Source: Microcoleus sp. bin48.metabat.b7b8b9.023
Lineage (GTDB): Bacteria; Cyanobacteriota; Cyanobacteriia; Cyanobacteriales; Microcoleaceae
Assembly (NCBI RefSeq): GCF_013299185.1
Contig: NZ_JAAFKG010000059.1
Coordinates: 1 to 32,143, forward strand
Direction: 5' to 3'
Length of the DNA: 32,143 bases
Below the pieces are notes generated by a model. The model was given only the letters and a program-made list of their open reading frames with translations, searched no databases and was not told where the DNA came from. This document shows, one piece after another, positions 1-8,089 of this stretch. Position 1 is the stretch's first letter. Every line of letters starts with the position of its first letter. The translations under genes were made by a program, and so were the position numbers.

Positions 1-163
1 TTTAATCGTTCACTGTTCATTTAGGGAGTGGATAGGTTTTCTTTTTCACCCTCATTCTCTCCTGGGACGGTGGCTTTAGTTCTTCTTTTGCCACCGTTCT
101 CATCTTTGGTTAGTCTAAACTACAGTAAATAGACACGCTAAACAAACTGCTATCGGAAACCAC

Positions 164-586
164 ATGAACGTAATTCGCCCGGAAACATTGCAAAGATTAG
201 TTGAACTGAAAGCTAAGCAACCAGGTTCGATCGATTTATTACAGTTAAAACCTTGTTTAGAACAACAGCCGTTTGGTGAGGAAGCCGATGCTAAGGTTAA
301 TCGCTATATTGATGATGTGCGGGAAAAGCTTAAAGTGCGAGCGCACCTCATCAAAATCGTGAAAAATCGTTTAGAAATCACAGGTGTTGAGAATGCTGGT
401 GTTGAGGCTCTTCATGGGGCATATTATGCTAATCCCAATCCACCTCAGCCATTGAATCTGCAAGAAATGCACGAGATTTTAATAGAACTTTCCTCGCCAT
501 TGACGGGTTTTTTGGGGCGAATTAAAGGAGATGATTGGCGGCGCGATCGCTTTTATTTCCTGCGCGATTTACTGCTAGATGATTGA
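164..586 (+). CDS. Hypothetical protein, 140 aa
   Basis: I do not recognise this protein. It is soluble, with no signal peptide or membrane segment. The N-terminal half looks helical and charged (RLVELKAKQPGSIDLLQLK at residues 11-29, then a second helical stretch around 40-68). The C-terminus is rich in aromatic and charged residues (DDWRRDRFYFLRDLL). The ATG at 164 is the first start in an open frame; only a weak purine stretch (GGAAA) precedes it. The 3' end carries a HIP1 octamer (543-550), so the base composition matches the host. It faces the convergent Uma2 gene across 35 bases and is not in an operon within the window. It is probably a real lineage-restricted gene. Confidence 0.6.
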   Translation: MNVIRPETLQRLVELKAKQPGSIDLLQLKPCLEQQPFGEEADAKVNRYIDDVREKLKVRAHLIKIVKNRLEITGVENAGVEALHGAYYANPNPPQPLNLQEMHEILIELSSPLTGFLGRIKGDDWRRDRFYFLRDLLLDD

Positions 587-621
587 GGCATAATTGAGGC
601 GAGTGCCACTATTTCAATTCC

Positions 622-1389
622 TTAAACAGTATCAGGATCTACTCCCAACTCCCGCAACTTAGCCGCCAATTTTTTAACGCGCTGACGTTCCTCTTGGAAA
701 TTTAGACGTTGCATTGCAGCTTGTTTAAATTCCCGCAATTGTGCTTGTTCTGCCTTAATCAACCCTTCCACTAATGGCGGATCTAAAATTTCATTGACTG
801 ATAATCTTAGATTCGGAAATACTATAGATACCATTTCCTCACCCGGCAAATAATCTACCTCTGCATAAATGTCATCATCTTCGGGAAATGCCATAACTCG
901 CACTCGCTGTCTGTTTTGTGCCGGGTCAACAATTACATATTCTGGCACATCAGCTAAGTTGTACTCTGCTCGTTTAGTTATATAATCGACCCGCCGATTT
1001 TCGGTGACGACTTCTATTACTACTAACGGCGTTTCATCCAAGCCAAGAATGCCCCCTCCGGGCCTAGTAGCAGCTTGTTCCAAAATACTTTGAGTGCAGA
1101 TAACTACATCAGGAATACGGGACGAATTTTCTTCGGTTCTCACTCCCAAGCCTCTTTTTACGACTAAGTTGAGATTGTGATCGGCTATGTAATGCCGCAA
1201 TTTATAAACTAAATATTCGCAAATTTTGATGTCTAAAACTGTAGCTATTGGCATCGGAATTAACTTGCCTTTGTACAGTTCATATTGTACATCTATCTCT
1301 CCTTCATAAAATCGGTATTCTTCAAAGGTTAGTGTGGGTAAATTATCAACTGGCTGTTCTGTTAAAACTGGCGAAATTGATTGAGACAT
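622..1389 (-). CDS. Uma2 family (DUF820) putative endonuclease, 255 aa
   Basis: This is a Uma2-family protein, a restriction-endonuclease-like (PD-(D/E)XK) fold greatly expanded in cyanobacteria; substrates are unknown. The family signature is clear: YELYKGKLIPMP near residue 36, RIPDVVI with Asp94, PLVVIEVV with Glu126, and Lys139 in the following helix, which gives a plausible D...ExV...K active site. The C-terminus (about 205-255) is charged and helical and ends in AAKLRELGVDPDTV. The upstream minus-strand gene is a close paralogue that starts with the same MSQSI and ends alike, so this is a tandem duplication separated by 40 bases. The two genes are probably co-transcribed. Family assignment is firm; nuclease activity is inferred. 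Confidence 0.88.
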   Translation of the reverse strand: MSQSISPVLTEQPVDNLPTLTFEEYRFYEGEIDVQYELYKGKLIPMPIATVLDIKICEYLVYKLRHYIADHNLNLVVKRGLGVRTEENSSRIPDVVICTQSILEQAATRPGGGILGLDETPLVVIEVVTENRRVDYITKRAEYNLADVPEYVIVDPAQNRQRVRVMAFPEDDDIYAEVDYLPGEEMVSIVFPNLRLSVNEILDPPLVEGLIKAEQAQLREFKQAAMQRLNFQEERQRVKKLAAKLRELGVDPDTV

Positions 1390-1429
1390 ATCTTTGTAAC
1401 CTCAGCGAGTATTTATGATTGTATTAAAT

Positions 1430-2308
1430 TTAAACAAAAATATCAGGATCTACTCTCAATTCCCGCAACTTAGCCGCCAATTTTTCAGCGCGTTGACTCT
1501 GCTGCTCAGCGCGTTTATGCTCCTCATCAGCGCGTTGACGTTCCTCATCAGCGCGTTGACGTTCCTCCTCAGCTAGTTGACGCTGCTCATCAGCGCGTTG
1601 ACGTTCCTCATCAGCGCGTTGACGTTCGATTACGGCTTGTTGCTGTGATTCCTGCAACTGAGCTCGTTCTGCCTTCACTAACTCGTCTACCAATGGTGGA
1701 TTCAGTATTTCATCCACCGATAAAACCCAATCTGGAAATACTACAGATATCATTTCCTCACCAGGCAAGAAATCTGTCTGCGTATAACTCTCTTCACCTT
1801 CAATCAATGCAAAAAGCCTAATTTTTTGCTTGCCATTTTTAGGATCGACAATCACATATTCTGGCACATTCGCTAATTCGTACTCTCCCCGTTTGATAGC
1901 GTAATCTGCCCGCCGATCTTGGCTGACTACTTCTATCACTAATAGCGGCTTTTCATCAAAATCGAGGATGCCTGCACCGGATCTAGCCGCAGCTTGTTCG
2001 AGAAGACTTTTAGTGCAGACGACTACATCGGGAATCCGGGATTTATTTTCATCTGTTCTCACTCCTAAGCTAGTTTTCACTACTAAGTCGAGATTGCGAT
2101 CGGCTAAATAACGCTGCAATTTGTAAACCAAATATTCGCAAATTTTGATATGTAAAATTGTTGCTGTTGGCATCGGGATTAATTTGCCTTTGTACAGTTC
2201 GTATTGTACATCAGGATCTCCTTGATAAACTCTGTATTCTTCAAAGGTTAAAGTTGGTGAAGTATCAACTTCTTTTTCTTCTAAAACTGGGGCGATTGAT
2301 TGAGACAT
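1430..2308 (-). CDS. Uma2 family protein with C-terminal heptad-repeat coiled coil, 292 aa
   Basis: Paralogue of the neighbouring Uma2 gene, with the same N-terminus and the same candidate active-site residues (Asp94, Glu126, Lys139). It differs at the C-terminus, where about residues 225-278 are a near-perfect heptad repeat built on ERQRADE, encoded by tandem 21-bp DNA repeats at about 1495-1635. The repeat should form a long charged coiled coil, perhaps for oligomerisation. The final block (KLAAKLRELRVDPD) matches the end of the other copy, so the heptads were inserted or expanded between a conserved core and a conserved tail. It lies downstream of the GGDEF-EAL gene, separated by a hairpin repeat. 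Confidence 0.88.
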   Translation of the reverse strand: MSQSIAPVLEEKEVDTSPTLTFEEYRVYQGDPDVQYELYKGKLIPMPTATILHIKICEYLVYKLQRYLADRNLDLVVKTSLGVRTDENKSRIPDVVVCTKSLLEQAAARSGAGILDFDEKPLLVIEVVSQDRRADYAIKRGEYELANVPEYVIVDPKNGKQKIRLFALIEGEESYTQTDFLPGEEMISVVFPDWVLSVDEILNPPLVDELVKAERAQLQESQQQAVIERQRADEERQRADEQRQLAEEERQRADEERQRADEEHKRAEQQSQRAEKLAAKLRELRVDPDIFV

Positions 2309-2330
2309 AGGTTTTGGTATGAGTAAGTTT

Positions 2331-2393
2331 GTAGGGTGCGTCAGGTGAAGTTGTGGGGCGACGATCGAGCGTTTGCGGACTGACGCACCCTAC
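2331..2393. repeat. 14-bp perfect inverted repeat between minus-strand genes
   Basis: GTAGGGTGCGTCAG (2331-2344) is repeated exactly in inverse orientation at 2380-2393, with a 35-base spacer. It sits just past the stop of the GGDEF-EAL gene, so in that transcript it could form a hairpin. There is no U-tract, so a classical intrinsic terminator is not shown. Repeats with this core are common between cyanobacterial genes. Confidence 0.7.
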
Positions 2394-2411
2394 TAACTAT
2401 TGTAGATCGGA

Positions 2412-5400
2412 TTACCATTTGGGCGATCGCCTCAATAAGGCCGTAGCAGCCTCACTGCTGAGAGGTCTAGAGAAAAAGTACCCCTGACCGTACTCGCAGC
2501 CGATCGCCCGCAGTTGAGCCAATTGCACGGCGGTTTCGACACCTTCTGCGACTACCTCCATCCCCAAACTGCGCGCCAGCATAACGATCGCCCGCACGAT
2601 TTCTAAATTTTCGCCGGCTTTCCCGATGCGACTGACAAAAGAGCGATCGACTTTCAAAATATTAATCGGGAATTTGTGCAAATAACTCAGAGACGAATAA
2701 CCAGTACCAAAATCATCAATGCACAGCCCGATTCCCAACTCCCTCAACTGCGAAAGCATCGCCGCCGCCGCTTCCCCATCTTCCATCACCACAGTCTCAG
2801 TAATCTCCAACTTCAAACAGCGAGCATCAACACCCGTTTCCTGCAACACTTGCTTGATTTGCTCGATCGACTCTGGTTCCGAAAACTGCCTCCCCGAAAG
2901 ATTGACTGCTACTGTCAGCGGCGAATTTCCCACAGGCAAATTCAAACTCTGCCACTGAATAATTTGGCGGCAGCTTTCGTTCAAAACCCACAAACCTAAA
3001 GGCATAATTAACCCAGTTTCCTCCGCCATCGCAATAAATTCCATCGGGGAAACTAAACCGCGTTCCGGGTGCAGCCAGCGCACCAGCGCCTCAAATCCGA
3101 TCGTCGAGCCGGTTTTCAAACAAACTATCGGCTGATAATAAACAGTAAAAGGACATTCCAATTTAAGAGGAGCCAATTGTGATTTTGTACGCTCCAACTT
3201 CCAGTCAATTTCACATACAGGCGAGTTTTCCCCCGCCACCCCACCTGGAAAATCCACAATCGAATATGTCAAATTCAGTTCTTCAATCGACTGCCGCAAA
3301 TCGTTTTCTAAGTGCATCAAAGCCACAGCCCGAGTGTGCATTGCACTCGTAAACACTTCGTAACGAGCTTTACCGAGAGCTTTTGCCCGGTACATCGCAA
3401 TATCAGCATCGCGCAAAATATCTCCAGGCCACTGATATTTGTCGGTACTCATAGCAATGCCGATGCTAGCAGTAATTAAAACTTTATGACCTTCTAAATA
3501 TAGCGGTCGTTCGATCGCCTTCAGAATTCCCTTTGCTTGGGCGATGGCTTCATCCACACCTTGAATTTCTTCCAGCAAAATCACAAACTCATCTCCCCCC
3601 AGACGTGCCACCGTATCTCCGGGGCGCAGACAAGTCAACAGACGGCGGCCCACAGCTACCAACAGCCGATCGCCCGTGCGGTGTCCCTGGCTGTCATTAA
3701 TCACCTTAAACCTGTCCAAATCGAGAAACAGCACCGCAAATTGATAGTTCGGATGCCGTTTGACGCGGGCAAAAGCTTGACCCAACCTGTCAGTCAACAA
3801 AGCACGGTTCGGCAACTCCGTCAGCGCGTCGTGCAAAGCATCGTGCAACAATTGGTCTTCAGCCGCCTTGCGTTCAGTCACGTCGTGACAGTTGACGACA
3901 ATTCCCCGCACCGAAGGTTCAGAGAGCAAATTCGTCGCCACCGCTTCCAACACGCACCAGAAACCCTGTTTGTGCCGCACCCGGTATTCCGCCAATCCCA
4001 GCCCAACTCTCGGCATTTGGATGACACCTTTGAACACTTGATCCACCATCGGCAATTCATCGGGGTGAATCAACTCAAACACAGACCGGCCGAGGACTTC
4101 CGCCGTCGGGTAGCCCAAAATCCGCTCTAGGGAAGGAGAGACATAGCGGCAAAAGCCTTTGTCGTCGAGAATTATAATAATGTCTCTGGCATTTTCAATC
4201 AGCGATCTAAAACGCTTTTCGCTTTGTCGCAGTTCTTGTTCCGTGCGCTTGCGATCGGTAATGTCGGTATTCATGTAAATGAGACCGACAATTTTCCCTG
4301 TAGGGTCTTTAATCGCATCGGCCCGCAGCAGCACTTGCAAAATTTGGCCGCTTTTTGTGCGGTTGGTAACTTCACCAGACCAAGAATAACCCCGGGCGAT
4401 CGTGTCGAGGATCTCCGAGGCGACGGATGAGTCAGCAAAAACTGCCGGTATACCTCCAGCGAGTTTAAATTCCTGTGCGGTTTCCCATTCAAATAGCTGA
4501 GAAAAGGCTGGATTTTGATAGATGTGAGTCCCCGAAGCATCGCTGATGCCGATCGCGTCGCTCGAACTTTCCACCGCCTTGCGAGTCAGCACCAGAGCTT
4601 CTTCTGCCCGCTTGCGCTCGGTAATGTCAATCCCTACCAGACAAGCTGCATTCCCCCGATCGTACTTTTGAGCCACAATCAAATAATATCCCGCCGACTC
4701 TCCGCCCTCCGTTTTCACCTTAGCGCTGAGTTCTTTAACCGCTTCCGTAGCGTCGCCGGCAAAAAAATCCACCACAAAAGAGTAAAAATCCAAGCTAGCG
4801 CCCAGAAAACCGATATCCTGACCAACAAAGGCCGACGGCGACAAACCGTGCAGTTTAGCTAAGTGGTGGTTGACGCCCAAATAGCGCAAATCCGAGCTAA
4901 TCCAAGATACTATGCCCGGAACTGCTTCCAAAATCGTTTGCAGTTGGTCGTTTGCTTGCTGCAAAGCTTCCTGCACTTCGATGCGTTCGGATAAGTCGGA
5001 CTGAGTTCCGACGAAGTGAGTCAAATTACCGCTGCCGTCTCGCACGGGAGATAGGGACAATTTGTTCCAAAAAGGAGTACCGTCTTTGCGATAATTTTTG
5101 ATTGTTACCTGCAATGCTATGCCTTCGCGCAAGGCTTCGCGGATTTTAGCTACTGTAGTGCGATCGGTATCCGGGCCCTGCAAAAATCGGCAGTTGCGCC
5201 CCAAGACTTCACCGGCGCAGTAGCCTGTGATCCTTTCAAATGCTGGATTGCAATAAATTATGGGACAGTCCGGTGCATTGGCGTCAGCAATGATAATACC
5301 GCTGGTAGTAGCAGCCAAAGCTCGATCGCGAAGCCACAGTGCTTCAGAAGCCGTATCGCGATCGGCTACGTCCCCCACTTCATCTAAATTATAAATTGAC

Positions 5401-5435
5401 TGGTTATCCCGATTTCCCATCAGCCAAACTTTCAA
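2412..5435 (-). CDS. LOV-PAS-PAS-PAS-GGDEF-EAL cyclic-di-GMP enzyme, 1007 aa
   Basis: Soluble four-sensor cyclic-di-GMP protein. The first PAS (about 36-155) is a LOV domain: GRNCRFLQG puts the photoactive Cys at 82, followed by NYRKDGTPFWN (114-124) and FVGTQ with the conserved Gln at 145, so it should bind flavin and sense blue light. PAS domains follow at about 160-278, 283-398 and 405-525. The GGDEF domain (530-690) keeps GGDEF (613-617) and an RxxD inhibitory site (604-607). The EAL domain (765-1000) keeps EAL (782-784), NLS (845-847), EITE (877-880), DDFGTGYSSL (907-916), KVD (928-930) and EGVET (964-968), so both synthase and phosphodiesterase sites look complete. About 40 extra residues (720-762) lie in the GGDEF-EAL linker. 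A second Met at residue 6 is an alternative start. The net direction of activity cannot be told from sequence. Confidence 0.93.
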   Translation of the reverse strand: MKVWLMGNRDNQSIYNLDEVGDVADRDTASEALWLRDRALAATTSGIIIADANAPDCPIIYCNPAFERITGYCAGEVLGRNCRFLQGPDTDRTTVAKIREALREGIALQVTIKNYRKDGTPFWNKLSLSPVRDGSGNLTHFVGTQSDLSERIEVQEALQQANDQLQTILEAVPGIVSWISSDLRYLGVNHHLAKLHGLSPSAFVGQDIGFLGASLDFYSFVVDFFAGDATEAVKELSAKVKTEGGESAGYYLIVAQKYDRGNAACLVGIDITERKRAEEALVLTRKAVESSSDAIGISDASGTHIYQNPAFSQLFEWETAQEFKLAGGIPAVFADSSVASEILDTIARGYSWSGEVTNRTKSGQILQVLLRADAIKDPTGKIVGLIYMNTDITDRKRTEQELRQSEKRFRSLIENARDIIIILDDKGFCRYVSPSLERILGYPTAEVLGRSVFELIHPDELPMVDQVFKGVIQMPRVGLGLAEYRVRHKQGFWCVLEAVATNLLSEPSVRGIVVNCHDVTERKAAEDQLLHDALHDALTELPNRALLTDRLGQAFARVKRHPNYQFAVLFLDLDRFKVINDSQGHRTGDRLLVAVGRRLLTCLRPGDTVARLGGDEFVILLEEIQGVDEAIAQAKGILKAIERPLYLEGHKVLITASIGIAMSTDKYQWPGDILRDADIAMYRAKALGKARYEVFTSAMHTRAVALMHLENDLRQSIEELNLTYSIVDFPGGVAGENSPVCEIDWKLERTKSQLAPLKLECPFTVYYQPIVCLKTGSTIGFEALVRWLHPERGLVSPMEFIAMAEETGLIMPLGLWVLNESCRQIIQWQSLNLPVGNSPLTVAVNLSGRQFSEPESIEQIKQVLQETGVDARCLKLEITETVVMEDGEAAAAMLSQLRELGIGLCIDDFGTGYSSLSYLHKFPINILKVDRSFVSRIGKAGENLEIVRAIVMLARSLGMEVVAEGVETAVQLAQLRAIGCEYGQGYFFSRPLSSEAATALLRRSPKW

Positions 5436-6002
5436 GCCAACCTTTGCAATTTCCGAGTTGCTTCTTACTTTAACGTTTTTCAGGACTCGCGAACGTAGAT
5501 TGCATCTTTGCCTTTAACTAAGCGGGATTTCACCTTAGTTGTTAGTTGTATTTTCTGCGCTTGCTGTGTCGGCATTTACACAAAGCGCACCTTCACTCCC
5601 GCAGTGAAAAACCCTCAATTCCTCTCCCCCTCTACCCCTCTCCCCCTCTGGGGAGCGCTCCGTCAATCAGGATGTGCAGCAACTTATTTACCAGGAGTCG
5701 CAGATTGACCGGGCGTATTAATCAAGGGTAGAGCCTCGTTGCTCCCCATTACTGTCGGAAACTGACCGTTCCATTTGTCGATCGCTTGCTGCTGCAAAAT
5801 TTCGGGAGTTGAAATACCCGCACGCTTATCGAAGCGATTATAGTGCAATACGGTTTACTTAACACTATTTATGCCCGGAGATCCCCCTCGCATCCCCCTT
5901 AAGAAGCTATGCTTTATAAACATCTTTGTTAACAATAAAGTTGACAAAAATCAACATCTGTGATGTTAAACGATCGGGCGATCGCCCAGGAATGAGGTTA
6001 AA
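5436..6002. other. Intergenic region with decayed DNA and a pyrimidine-rich tract
   Basis: I see no intact gene. The stretch holds a C/T-rich low-complexity tract (about 5618-5651), the prohibitin-like fragment listed separately, and the region upstream of the transposase remnant. That region includes TTGACA (5941-5946) without a convincing -10 box, and GAGG (5994-5997) just before the transposase ATG. Confidence 0.6.
5684..5857 (-). pseudogene. C-terminal fragment of a prohibitin/SPFH-like protein
   Basis: Read on the minus strand, this open stretch encodes about 48 residues including GISTPEILQQQAIDKWNGQF, a short variable part with LPLINTP, and a stop at 5684-5686. As I know the family, cyanobacterial prohibitin/Band 7 proteins end with a TPE-[IL]-LQ...AI-KWNG-P motif followed by a small hydrophobic tail. 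The frame hits a stop upstream near 5857 and no start or SPFH core is present. Only the 3' tip of the gene survives, next to the transposase remnant. The family call rests on a short motif. Confidence 0.5.
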
Positions 6003-6694
6003 ATGATCAATCAATGGGTAAGGGAAGAATTAGAAAAAACTGAATTGGGAGACGCAAGAAGGACAAATAGATTCATGAAAATTGTTTCTAATTTGAGCAA
6101 TAAACCAGAATCTAGCGTCCCAGAAGCTAGTGGAACGTGGGCAGAAACTAAGACTACTTACGATTTCTGGGATTCACCATATATCAAACCAGCTCAGCTT
6201 AGGAAAGGACACATAGATGCGACGCTTTCAAGAATTAAAAATTATCAAATTATCTTAGCAATACAGGATACAACGGAATTAAATTATACTACGCATGAAG
6301 CAGTCAAAGGAGTCGGATATCTTGATAATAAATATGCTCATGGATTGAAAGTACATTCAAAGGAGGCAGCAACAACAGAGGGGCTACCATTAGGCATTAT
6401 CGACCAATATGTCTGGGCAAGAGAGCCAAAATATCTAGGTAAAGCTGCTGAATGTTCTCAAAAATCAACTGAAGAAAAAGAGAGTCAAAGATGGCTTGAT
6501 GGTTTAAAAAATACATTATCTATCATCCCTGATTCACAACAAGTAGTCACAATTGCTGACCGAGAAGCCGAGTTTTATGACTTGGAAGGCCTCTGCGAAC
6601 CGTGAGAGAGCAGATTTTTTGATTCGAGCTACTCAAAACAGATGTTTAGAGTCTTCATCGAACCATCTTAAAGAAGAGATGGAATTGGTCGAAC
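6003..6694 (+). pseudogene. IS4-family (Tn5-like) transposase, frameshifted and 3'-truncated
   Basis: The N-terminus (WVREELEKTELGDARRTNR) is the Tn5-type transposase DNA-binding domain. IQDTTELNY (about residues 95-103) and VTIADREAEFYDL carry the first two DDE aspartates. The first frame stops at 6605 (200 aa). The typical continuation NRERADFLIRATQNRC is present in the +2-shifted frame from about 6590, so a frameshift interrupts the gene. The shifted frame runs to about 6694, where the DNA switches to TPR-gene sequence. About half of a usual 450-480 aa Tn5-like transposase is missing, including the catalytic Glu region. GAGG lies 5-8 bases before the ATG. It cannot be active as it stands. 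Confidence 0.85.
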
Positions 6695-7277
6695 CGCAAG
6701 CTTGTAAAGCAGCTTGATAACATTCGATCGCCTTTTCGATATTCTCTCCTCGATCGAACTTGATTCTACGGCTGTAAGAAATTGCTAAATTATTTTGAGT
6801 CGTCGCCCAATCTAGGGGCAAAGCATCGCGGGTGCGAACTTGTAAAGCAGCTTCATAACATTCGATCGTCCGTTCGATATTCTCTCCTCGATCGAACTTG
6901 ATTCTGTTTCTGTAAACATTTGCTAAATTATTTTGAATAACAGCCCAATTTTCGGCATAACTATCTCTGTTAAAAACTTGCAGCGCCATCTCATAACCTG
7001 CAATGGCAATTTCCATGTTACTGCTTTTGCTGCCGAGAGGAAACTGTTGAATTAAGTTACTAAAACTAAATATAGGAATAATAAATTTTATAGCTTCCTC
7101 TGACTCCATTGCTGCGAAAGTTTGAGTTGCCCACTCGCGCAGATATCGGGCAAAATTATCGTCTAATAATTCTAGATTCTGTTTTAGGAGGGCGATTTGT
7201 TCGTCTTCTGGGGAGTTGAGGAGGGATTGAATCAGATTGAGATAGGCTTCGTCGCGTTTTTGGTTCATTTTGCACAA
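6633..7277 (-). pseudogene. TPR-repeat protein, 3' end replaced by transposase sequence
   Basis: Residues 1-70 and the repeated units AIECYEAALQVRTRDALP...WATTQNNLA are typical of the long cyanobacterial TPR proteins that often continue into a CHAT (caspase-like) domain. About two and a half TPR units remain. From about 6695 downward the sequence is the antisense of the transposase remnant, so the last 20 or so residues (CGSTNSISSLRWFDEDSKHLF region) are not native. The reading frame is open for 214 aa, so a shortened protein might still be made, but the rest of the repeat domain and any effector domain are gone. ATG at 7277 or, more likely, the Met at residue 4 (MNQKRDEAYLNLIQ) is the start. 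Confidence 0.75.
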
Positions 7278-7372
7278 CCCATTTTTGGGATATTTTACAT
7301 TGTTTGTGGGGGGAAGGCAAGTTCGGCCGCGAGCAATGTGCGGGATGTAACGGATTGATTGCGGGTTGATTG

Positions 7373-8080
7373 TGGAGGCTCCGGCGGTTGGAAACCGCAG
7401 CTATACAAACGATGTCCGCCGGACGCCGACGAAGAGGGTATTTGGAGATGGAAAATCGTTGGATGGAATCTTCAACCCGCTTGGCATGGGTTTGGTTTTT
7501 GTAGACGCGGTTTAAACCGCCGGGTTTCTCTCAATCAATTGGATGGAATCTTCAACCCGCTTGGCATGGGTTTGGTTTTTGTAGACGCGGTTTAAACCGC
7601 CGGGTTTCTCTCAATCAATTGGATGGAATCTTCAACCCGCTTGGCATGGGTTTGGTTTTTGTAGACGCGGTTTAAACCGCCGGGTTTCTCTCAATCAATT
7701 GGATGGAATCTTCAACCCGCTTGGCATGGGTTTGGTTTTTGTAGACGCGGTTTAAACCGCCGGGTTTCTCTCAATCAATTGGATGGAATCTTCAACCCGC
7801 TTGGCATGGGTTTGGTTTTTGTAGACGCGGTTTAAACCGCCGGGTTTCTCTCAATCAATTGGATGGAATCTTCAACCCGCTTGGCATGGGTTTGGTTTTT
7901 GTAGACGCGGTTTAAACCGCCGGGTTTCTCTCAATCAAGGCCCCGGCGGTTGGAAACCGCGTCTACACAAACGATGTCCGCCGGACGCCGACGAAGAGGG
8001 TATTTGAGGATGGAATCTTCAACCCGCTTGGCATGGGTTTTGTCTGTGTAGACGCGGTTTAAACCGCCGGGTTTCTGCCA
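7373..8080. repeat. Palindromic intergenic repeat with an expanded internal array
   Basis: The stretch 3' of alaS carries no gene. Its left part (7376-7460) and right part (7939-8080) share a module: GGCGGTTGGAAACCGC, then ACAAACGATGTCCGCCGGACGCCGACG and GAAGAGGGTATTTG. The right part ends in GTAGACGCGGTTTAAACCGCCGGG, which is the inverse of the GCGGTT/GTCTAC arm, so the whole right unit folds as a long hairpin. A related unit with the same GGCGGTT...AACCGC and GTCCGC/GCGGAC stems occurs at 30608-30655. This looks like a dispersed MITE/REP-like family of the host. Confidence 0.75.
7461..7938. repeat. Six tandem copies of an 80-bp unit
   Basis: Units start at 7461, 7541, 7621, 7701, 7781 and 7861, each with GGATGGAATC, TTCAACCCGC, TTGGCATGGG and GTAGACGCGGTTTAAACCGC. 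By eye the copies are identical, apart from the last two bases of the sixth unit. A divergent seventh partial copy follows at about 8009-8080. The period is not a multiple of three, so the array cannot encode a repeat protein. Each unit contains the small palindrome GCGGTTTAAACCGC. The lack of drift points to recent expansion or continued homogenisation. Confidence 0.92.
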
Positions 8081-8089
8081 GATTTTTTC

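Noticed and set aside
3537..4130. Open frame of 197 codons on the plus strand inside the GGDEF-EAL gene
   Set aside because: It is antisense to a strongly conserved enzyme and its translation (rich in His, Gln, Arg) resembles no family.
5508..5731. Two short plus-strand frames of 61-66 codons
   Set aside because: They span a C/T-rich tract and lie antisense to the prohibitin-like fragment; no supporting features.
7461..7938. CRISPR array
   Set aside because: The 80-bp units are contiguous and identical with no unique spacers; the same holds for the arrays at 28893 and 31715.
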